From NCBI RefSeq assembly GCF_029784135.1, contig NC_073746.1, positions 2,934,136 to 2,998,135 of the forward strand: DNA of 64,000 bases. Direction: 5' to 3'. A program made the translations under genes and the position numbers. Below the pieces are notes generated by a model. It was not told where the DNA came from. It worked only from the letters and a program-made list of their open reading frames with translations, and did not search any database. Below, piece by piece: positions 55,815 through 64,000 of the stretch (position 1 is its first letter; each line of letters opens with the position of its first letter). This stretch comes from Toxorhynchites rutilus septentrionalis. Taxonomy: Eukaryota; Arthropoda; Insecta; Diptera; Culicidae.

Positions 55815-58693
55815 TGTAGTTGAAATTTTGATATACTGTCAAAATTTCAACCGTATGAAAAGTCCATTTCAAATGAAAGAAATCCAAATTAATGTTCTGA
55901 ATTCTTCTTTCTCGATAATTATGGCCACAGAGACAAGTTGATAGTGTTAGTGTTAGATAGTGTTAGAAGCGAGGAAGTATTCGGAAATCGTTTTATTGTC
56001 TTCAGAGATGACCGTAATCTTCACAAATCCCATAAAAAATCGGGAGGCGGCGTCCTAATTGCTATTAATTCATTAATAAATTCAGAACATATTCCAACAA
56101 CAGAATTCGACGAGTTTGAGCAAGTGTGGGTCAAAGCACTTATTGCGGGAGAGATACATATATTTGCATCTGTTTACTTCCCCCCTGATCGTGCTCAACT
56201 TAGTTGTTATGAGAAATTCTTTGAAGTTGCTGAAAATATTTTATCTTCCTTTGCACCAGAATCAAAAATCCATATATACGGAGATTTCAATCAACGAAAT
56301 GCGGACTTTATCACTGATTCTGAAAATGAATTTATCTTGCTTCCAGTTGTTGGTGATAATAAGACTCTGCAATTTATTTTTGATAAAATAGCCGGTCTTG
56401 GGTTGAATCAAATAAACAATCTTCAGAATCGACAGAAATGCTTCTTGGATTTCTTGTTGACAAATATGACCGAAGATTTTTGTGTGACCGAATCATTAAC
56501 TCCACTTTGGAAAAATGAAGCTTTCCACACAGCATCGAATATTCTATATTTATAGATAACACTCAAAAACCATTTGATTATGAATTTGAGGAAGTCTCTG
56601 ATTACACTAAAGCAAATTACCAATCAATTAGGTGTAAGCTTAACTATATCAACTGGCAGGATTTATTTAGAAGTGTGTAAAACATTGAAGTAGCAGTGAC
56701 GACTTTTTACTCGATGATCAATGAAATTATAGAGCAGGAGATACCAAGAAGACGAAAAAGGAGAAATATGAACACAAAATATCCGATTTGGTTTAATCAA
56801 AGCATAAAGAATCTAAAAAATAAAAAACAGAAGGCACATAAATTTTATAAGAAATACAAATCTGACGCTAATCTCCAAAAATATCTGAACATTTGCGAAC
56901 AGCTCAACTCAACTGTTAAAAGCGCTTTTGAAGATTACAGCTTAAAAACAGAGTCGGACATAAAATCTAACCCGAAAAGTTTCTTTAATTACATAAAAAC
57001 AAAATTAAAAAGCAATGGTTTTCCATCACGCATGCACCTTGACGATACCGTGGGGAATTACCCAGAAAAAATTTGCAACCTCTTTGCAACATTTTTTCAA
57101 GAAGTTTATATTGTAACAGCTGAGGAGGACCGAGATCGTGACTTCTTTGCATTTCTTCCAGAATTTCCATGTGATGTTGGAGTCAGAAAACTAACTTACA
57201 TTGACATTTTTGACGCATTAAATAAGCTCGATGTCTCGAAAGGGCCAGGTCCTGACGGAATTCAACCGGTTTTTATAAAAAATTTGGCATCTGAATTAAC
57301 TCATCCACTTTTATGGCTTTTCAATACGTCATTGGAATCAGAAAGGTTCCCAAAAATATGGAAAAACTCTTTTCTTGTACCAATATTCAAATCCGGTAAT
57401 AGATCCGATGTAAGAAATTATCGTGGAGTAGCAATTATTTATTGCATTCCAAAACTCTTTGAAGCCATAATAAACCAAAAACTTTTTCAACAACTAAAGA
57501 CACGAAATTTCAAAGGACGATCAACAACAACAAATTTGCTGGAATTTGTCACATTCACTTTGAATGCAATGGATAATGGTAATCAAGTTGAAGCTCTATA
57601 CACTGACTTTAGTAAGGCTTTCGATCGTGTTGATATACCCTTACTCCTTCTTAAACTTCAAAAAATAGGGATAGAGGTCAAGCTATTGAAATGGCTAGAA
57701 TCATATTTGACTGACCGCACCCAAATGGTAAGATTTAATGGGGAAATTTCAAAACCAATATTTGTTACATCCGGAGTTCCTCAAGGCTCTCATTTGGGGC
57801 CACTTTTGTTCATTTTATTTGTTAATGACGTTTGCGTTTTTCTTAACAGTGTTAAGGCACTTATCTACGCAGATGATATGAAACTGTATATGGAAATAAA
57901 GAATGAAGAAGACTCTCAAATATTCAAAAATGAAATTGACATAGTTTATAATTGGTGCACTAAGAGTTTATTACAGCTCAATGTTAGGAAATGCACCTTG
58001 ATTACTTTTACAAGAAGAAGAACACCATTGAACAATGGTGTTATACTGGGTAATCAACCCATCAGTAGATGTCAACGAGTAAGAGATTTAGGTGTGATCT
58101 TAGATTCGAAACTAACCTTCGTGGATCATTATAATACAATCATCCATAGAGCAAATAATATGTTGAGCTTCATTAAACGCTTTAGTTACCATTTCCACGA
58201 TCCGTACACAATAAAAACATTGTATATTACATACGTCAGATCAATTCTCGAATACTGTAGTATTGTATGGTCCCCCTACATAACTTCACACGAAGACAGA
58301 ATTGGATCTGTACAAAAACAATTTTTGTTATTTGCACTTCGTAAACTAGGCTGGTCTTCATATCGTCTACCTCCATATGAAGCACGCTGTATGCTAATCA
58401 ATATTAAAAGCCTAAAAGAACGTCGGAACTCTGCCATGATTCTATTTATTATTGATATCATATCACAACGAGTGGACTCAGAAGAAATATTAGGGAACCT
58501 AAATTTTTACGCACCGATTAGAAACCTGAGAAACCCTAACATTTTATACATAGATTATCGAAGAACGAATTATGCCAAATATCGTCCTATTATTCGTATG
58601 ATGAGCCTCTGTAACGAACACAGTGAAACAATTGATGTAACCATGTCAAGATCAATGCTCAAAGACTATCTGAATAGCATAAGATATCGTTAA
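55815..58693 (+). pseudogene. LINE ORF2: AP endonuclease plus reverse transcriptase, frameshifted
   Basis: The protein nicks target DNA and copies the LINE RNA there. The endonuclease starts near 55815 (EILIYCQNFN) with the catalytic Glu in MATETS, then a frameshift at about 55938. The next part (55938-56555) has SGGGVLIAI, SVYFPPD and GDFN (56280-56291). Another shift occurs near 56535, and a stop near 56678. From 56696 a 665-aa frame holds the RT: KGPGPDGIQPVFIKNL, YTDFSKAFDRVD, SGVPQGSHLGPLLF and the catalytic YADD at 57866-57877. It ends with the C-terminal region at 58693. A small deletion appears near NFKGRST. Endonuclease and RT motifs are all visible, but the ORF is not continuous. 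Confidence 0.9.
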
Positions 58694-58763
58694 ATTTCAC
58701 TGTAATATTTGGGCAGCATATTTAGTCTACGCTGGTTTGACGAAATAAATAAATAAAAAAAAA

Positions 58764-58919
58764 TGATTCTGTAACTTGTTAAAATCGTCTTTTAAATTAA
58801 ACGAATAAATTATCCAGCTAGCTCTCTTTAGATTTTTAGTTTTAAGTAAGTAGTTTTAAGTAGTATTAAGAATGTATCGATCTACAATTTAGATTGACGA
58901 CAATAAAATAAAAAAAAGG
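58764..58919 (+). repeat. second LINE-type 3' end and tail
   Basis: After the first tail, a further 3'-UTR-like stretch ends in GATTGACGACAATAAAATAA plus A-run (58893-58918). This echoes the first tail (TTTGACGAAATAAATAAATA at about 58736-58755). It may be the end of an older related element, or the true 3' end with an internal A-rich tract. Confidence 0.5.
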
Positions 58920-59300
58920 AAATTTGGAAAATCGATTTCTTTTTCGATGCCAAATGACTTAAAAATGCATGAAACGTCGAGATCTGGTGTCATCTCGAAA
59001 ACAAAAAATTTGGCCGAAAATCGACCTTTTGGGACTTAGCCTAAGTGGCCAGAAAATCAAAAATCTCGACGTTCCATGCATTTTAAGTCATTTGGTATCG
59101 AAAAAAAAAATTCGATTTTCGAAATTTCCTTTGGAAGATTTTCGAGGATCAAAAAATCAAAACTTTGAGCGCTTTGAGGCACCCCTAAATCATGTCCGAT
59201 CGGGCTGAAACTTTGCACAGATCATTTTTTTTGGCCAATAAACAAAATTTTTAATTTTTTTTTTAAATTTGACATTTTCGCTGCCACCCTAATGTACAAC
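58920..59300 (-). repeat. dispersed repeat A, copy 3
   Basis: Contains an internal palindrome: 'aaatgacttaaaaatgcatg..acgtcgagat' (58950-58983) against its inverse at 59063-59094. It also contains the segment inverse to 53536-53640. Similar to 25495-25990. Confidence 0.65.
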
Positions 59301-59790
59301 TATAATCGTTTTGCACAAATGAAATTTGAGGAAGGTTTTAGTCTAATTGACGGTATAGTAATTTAGCCAGCATAATATAAATTTGAGTGAACCAACTCTT
59401 TTCTGATGATTAAAATTCTCACAAAAAATGAGTTAGTAATGAATTCAAGATTTAAAACAATTTATAATTAAAATCTCTTCAGAGCTCCATTCTTTACTTC
59501 TTACCACCTATATGTTTAACTTTATGTTTTTTTCAGAATAGTTTACTGTGCTTCGCATGTCGAATAATTCTTTTACAAGTAGATATACATTAAAAGCTGT
59601 CCGCAGCAAATTGATTCCAACAATTAGATATATTTCATCAAAAAGTGTATTTTTTTCCAAACTGAAACTTTTTCAGCAAGACGCAAACTTACGACCAAAT
59701 GAAAATCTGATTGCCACGAAAAAAATATTATTTTCCCATAGGCTAGCTCGCTAGCTTGCAACACATAGATGATCTTCGTTCAAACTAAGT
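59301..59790. other. no gene recognised
   Basis: AT-rich sequence. One short frame (59548-59754) has no domain. Confidence 0.4.
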
Positions 59791-60432
59791 ACCGTTCTGA
59801 ATCATATTTCGGACACTTTGTTCTAATATCTTGAAATGCTTAATGCACTGATGATATAACTATAAAATTAATATCACAATTGCTTCTTTAGAGTAATCCG
59901 TTGGTTTCACTATCATTTCATTTGAGAATTACAATTGAATTATTACATAGTAGGAAAAAATCCAACAGCACTACTCATTATCGTTTGTGTTTGACGTTTG
60001 CTCAGCGTGAGCACGTAGAATTTACCCCTTCATCAACATTTAAATTTCTTTCGTGTTTCATCAGTTCTCATCATCGTTATCAGATTACTGTGATTGATTG
60101 GTGAGTGTTTCGCAGTTGACTATAAAATATAACCAAGTGAATGTAATTTTCTTATAAAAAAATTACAAAATAAAGTGATTTGAATTCGATCTGTCCGAAA
60201 TTTGATTTTTTGTAAATAGTGTCCGAAGTTTGATTTTAATTCGCTTGATTTGAAAAGCATTTTATCCGATGATTTTTTTATATTTTCAATCAAATAGGTA
60301 CCAAAGTAGAAAGCTTAAAAGCAGATTGAACTAATTGATTAAAAATATCAACCAAATAATATCTATGTATAAAGTTGAGATTTGCTTTCTGCATCATATG
60401 CCTTAAGCGTCCGAAATAGGATTCAGAACGGT
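59791..60432. mobile_element. ACCGTTCTGAATC MITE, copy B, complete
   Basis: 642 bp, bounded by ACCGTTCTGAATCATATTTC at the left and its inverse (GAAATAGGATTCAGAACGGT) at the right. The 24-bp TIRs have one mismatch. It is collinear with the interrupted copy at 37622-38811 and shares its left end with 42261. No frame inside and no clear target duplication, so the superfamily is open. Confidence 0.82.
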
Positions 60433-63400
60433 TTCCATTTCGGAAAATTCCGTCGAATGTTAATTTTTTATAATATCAACAGAAGCCGAATTTATATTAT
60501 TGGCAAGGGGTACTGCTACAGACTCTTCTTAAAATAGTAACATCAGTTATGTCTAAAACCCCAATAACAACATCGTGGTGTTGTCAACTGGGTGATTCTC
60601 ATTGTAATGACTGAAAATTTTCTAAACAAAAATGAACATCAATTCGAATGCTGTGTGTGGGTAAACTGAAACAATTTTTGTTTTGAATATGTAACGAGAC
60701 AATCGACTTCACCTCTTTGTGGATCTTATTCAAATTATGATTCAACAATTCCTGTCATGACTCAATGTCGAGTTTTTGTCCCAACATTCACTCTTTACTA
60801 TGATGCAGTAAAGAATAAAAAATATGATAAAGTTACAGGAATGAAAACAATATCACATGAAAAAAAATCAACATTCATATCACATCCGATTGACATGGTC
60901 ATATTCGAGAGAAGAACCACTTCTTGCGTACTCGAAACAACTGTCAGCACTCAAACATATCAGAAGTGGTGCCGCTTGGTGCCAGCCAACATCGATTCTT
61001 TCGTCATCTCAGCAGCTGCAACGTTTGCTTTGCTACCGATCTGATACCTTCTAGGCTGTCCTATTCTATATGCAAAGATATTGTATGCTTTTCCCCACCA
61101 TGCTTGCCCCATAGTGCACATCGTCATTTCCTGCCTCAACTTAAGGATTTCCAAACATCGATAGCAGCCGAGGAGACGTATGTACGTGTTTGGAACGGTT
61201 GTCTTTGCCCGGCCCCGAATGACAGTCACCAGATGGATACCTCTATCAATACGTATTCAAGTAAACGTCATCGTGGCTCAGTTGAGGCGGAAACAAGCGA
61301 GCATCAGGAGACCACTTGAATGCAAACACGTTTCCTCGGGTTGGTTAGCTTATTCTGCGAAATCACCCATTTCGTTACCACCCACCCAACAATTCGCCAG
61401 CACCACAACCAGATCCGATCGGAATTTGACGTGACAAGTGAGCTTCAATTTCCTTTCGGTTTTTCTCTCGTTTTCTCTCGACTGATTTCCAAGTGATGCC
61501 TTTCCAAATTATTGCCGCCATAGTGGCAGCACTTGGAGAAATAAAGTGATAAAGCTTCTCGTCTTGCACTCTCTCGAAGCGCTCGGATGTAATAAAGTTG
61601 GTGAAATGGGAAAAGTTTTAAATTAAAAAAAGAAATAGAATGAATTTAGTGAACCGACACTCCTTGCAAAGCGGGAGGGGCACCGAATGTGGGTGTGCAT
61701 GTGGCGCAAGTGTGTTGACATAGGGAAAATTGCTAGAGAAAGCGTAAATTCGTCAAGCTAAGAGGAATTTTATGTCGCATCCGTTTGAGCGCTTTCGCAG
61801 AGACAACCGGCGATGGAGTTGCATGTGTACTGGAATCCGACGATGTGACGGAAGCTGCGCCGAGGATGCTTGGCAAACTTATTTATGCCGGAATGAAATT
61901 TCTATTCAACAGTTCAAGTGCCAGGAAATGATTTTATATCTATTTGAATCCATCCACAATAGTAAAGCAGACACGGTTTGACGGAGAGCTATGAATTGCG
62001 GAGTAAAAGAAATAAATGGGCAAGTTGATTTCCAATTAAACTGGATGGAAATGGATTGTCACGTAGCAAATAGAATTTCATCGTAGATTTCTAATTCCAC
62101 AAAATCCTACCGGTATCGTTGTTTGTTTACTCAATTAAGTTCTCAGACACGTGGGGCATTTTGTTTAAAACTCATAATTACATTTCTCTCTCCGTCCAAA
62201 TCATTCATTCCAAGAGGCCCCGTAATTGTATCCCATTATGGAGCTCAGGCCACTCCCATAGCTCCGTAGCTCCAAAAAATAATGAATTCGAGAAAACGGT
62301 ACATTCCTCGTCGGAAAAGGTATCCCATTTCAGGTGATTAATTCCAAATACCGAAATGGCAGCTGTCAACACAAATCTCACCAGTACCTGCAAGGCATTG
62401 TCTAAGGGAGCCATTAGCTATAAGTCTTCTTCAAAATTAAATTTTCAGCGAACAAGAATTGTGCAACTTAAACTGATTTTGCAGAGAAAACATGAATCCT
62501 CCAATATCATCTTGGGATGCTTTTCAACAGTTGGAGAGGTACAAGAGTCTTAACTTAGCTTAGTCTTTGTTCGGATTAGTGCTCGATTTTCTTGTCACGA
62601 TAAAGCACTTACTGCTTGTTAACTCACTATTTATCAACGTCTTCGTACTGCATTTTCTGCGATGGAAGATAGCCACCCTCCAATCCGGCAGAAACACAAG
62701 TGAGGAAAAGTAGAATATTTTATGCCCAGAAACTGTTTCAATTACCAGCAATATTTTAACTTTTATGGGACATAAAGCAGAAAACAATTTCGGCTAATAT
62801 AAACGACAGACATTCCACTGCCAGAGTCGACATGCAGACGGATCGTAGCATTATTTGCGGAAAACACAGGGCTGCTGCTGCTGTTGTGAGTACAAGCGGG
62901 AAGAGCACAGCATAACAACATGAGTTTTTCTCGCCGGCGGCATCAGCAGCAGCAGCAGCCGGTATGGAATTGGAATTGGTGCCCGCATTTCCATTTCTTT
63001 CCGGCATTGTTCTGTCGTTGCCATTGCAGCAGCAGCAGCAGCTGCAGCAACAGCAGATGACACACTTGCTAGTTTCTTAGCCTCGGGGCGTCCGCTCGAG
63101 GATTCTCGGAACAAGAATTTCACCAGATAGCGCACTCCTCGAAGGGGTTTACATGCTCCAACAGAGGACAATATATATCGGTTTGTGGAAACCATGGGAC
63201 GGTATCTAGCGGTGTTGAAAAGCTTACTTGAACTACGCACATAGTATGAATAAAATGAAAGCGGATTGAAATAGGTAATCTATTACACCGTGTTTGGTTT
63301 GCTAAAAATGTAGTAAATTTATGTTAAATTCATACTTCTTCTTTTTCTTAAATGTTACCGATCTCCAAGAGAATCGTTGCCTTGAAAGCATTGTACAATG

Positions 63401-63469
63401 TTGTTTGCGTCCTTTGTTTCGCCGTTTTGTTGAGATTCCGATATATTATAAAAAAACAGAGGTAAAGTA
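60433..63469. other. unassigned, partly GC-rich, no confirmed gene
   Basis: 60880-61560 and 62560-63240 are more GC-rich, with (CAG)n-like runs at 62945-62960 and 63025-63055. Overlapping frames on both strands are 60-130 codons long and lack domains. They may be unique host sequence (intron, or untranslated sequence with Gln/Ala-type repeats). No splice-supported exon was identified. Confidence 0.3.
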
Positions 63470-64000
63470 GGGTAGGGCGGGGCTAGTTGATCATAGGTAA
63501 GTTGGTCAGTGACAATATCGTGTGATCTAAGCGTCTAAAAAAATTGCATTCTATGGATGAAAAATAGCGAATTTTTGATGCAATAAAATAAGCAAATTGG
63601 AAAAATTTTTATGAAGTAGGTTCAAGAATACGAACATGACGCCAATTTTTTCAAAAATCATTCACTGTGCATTATGAAATTGGTTCTGAAAATAGTAATA
63701 ATCATATATTATATATAATCATGAACAAAATCGGTTCTAACGTAAAACAAAAGTTTATTGTATTTATGTATTATCTTTAAATGTTAATGGAAAAGAAAAA
63801 AAAAAGTTTTTTGCTGTTGAATTTTCATGAAATACGCTATCATTGAATATCAGAACTCACAATAATGTAGCATACCTGGAGGTTATTTCAATACGAACGA
63901 TACAAATGTCATCAAAACACATGCAAGCAAGAAACCGGTTGTGCGCCGGGTGATTTTTGTTTCAAATGTCTTTACATGGTACGAGAAAATGTCTTCAAAT
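63470..64000. mobile_element. GGGGCTAG family TIR element, copy 2, cut by the window end
   Basis: TA (63468-63469) then GGGTAGGGCGGGGCTAGTTG. It matches the reverse complement of 9903 inward: 'gtaagttggtcagtgac', 'atggatgaaaaatagcgaat' and, beyond 63840, 'atatcagaactcacaataat' and 'acatggtacgagaaaatgtc'. The 'GATGCCA' hAT-like end seen in copy 1 is missing here. The right end lies outside the window. Confidence 0.8.

Larger units (their letters stand above)
53650..58763 (+). mobile_element. CR1-clade non-LTR retrotransposon (LINE), near full length, decayed
   Basis: A two-ORF LINE: ORF1 with a PHD-like zinc finger, then ORF2 with an AP-type endonuclease and reverse transcriptase. It ends in a short UTR and a TAAA-rich tail (58743-58763). 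The PHD finger in ORF1 is characteristic of the CR1 clade, which includes mosquito T1 and Q elements. The 5' limit is approximate. A SINE has inserted at 55411-55661 between the ORFs, and small frameshifts break both genes. No flanking duplication was identified. Confidence 0.88.

Noticed and set aside
60924..61319. 131-aa frame, + strand
   Set aside because: Several overlapping frames on both strands in a GC-rich region, no domain, no splice context. Treated as chance.
62851..63240. 129-aa frame with Ala run, minus strand
   Set aside because: The Ala/Gln/Ser runs come from (CAG)n-like repeats. No conserved domain visible.

Overview
The window is animal nuclear DNA, most likely from a mosquito (Culicidae). 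It is AT-rich and has no operons, ribosome binding sites or long host open reading frames. It is crowded with dipteran-type transposable elements: a mariner, an ITmD37E-type Tc1 relative, a CR1-like LINE, a Gypsy/errantivirus-like LTR element, tRNA-derived SINEs and many TIR elements. Species was not determined. No complete host gene was recognised. The stretches between repeats look like a large intron or intergenic DNA. Two short segments (29771-29830 on +, about 27095-27290 on -) have exon-like properties and are given at low confidence.

Layout. 1-11860: a repeat with palindromic ends (281-2220), a degenerate tandem repeat (3299-4070), and a 1.7 kb TA-flanked TIR element (8211-9903) with a nested hAT-like element. 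11859-13111: a mariner with both TIRs and a broken transposase. 13112-19004: mostly unassigned, with a small TTAA-flanked MITE and a SINE fragment. 19005-21032: a pogo/Tigger-like element with remnants of a CENP-B-type DNA-binding domain. 21033-33670: unassigned DNA with a pogo-like MITE (24572-25094), a second TTAA MITE (26395-26558), an intact SINE with 13-bp target duplications (28038-28307) and a mariner terminus (31694-31830). 33673-34903: an ITmD37E catalytic-domain relic. 35580-36122: (TA)n tracts enclosing a 143-bp tandem repeat. 36545-37113: a hAT MITE with 8-bp duplications. 37622-38811: a MITE interrupted by a second element.

43319-49354 is an LTR retrotransposon on the minus strand, with 282-bp LTRs, CGCG duplications, an open gag, a broken pol and an open env of the insect F-like type. 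50181-51670 is a third member of the palindrome-ended family and contains a 197-bp tandem repeat. About 53650-58763 is a CR1-clade LINE (PHD-finger ORF1 with a huge Asn tract; endonuclease and RT in ORF2), with a SINE inserted between its ORFs. 59791-60432 is a complete copy of the MITE seen at 37622, and 63470 to the window end is a second copy of the 8211-9903 family.

The genes do not form a pathway. The picture is of repeated rounds of insertion, with nesting that gives relative ages: SINE into LINE, palindrome-ended element into MITE, hAT-like into the GGGGCTAG element. The LTR element looks youngest (3 differences between its LTRs).
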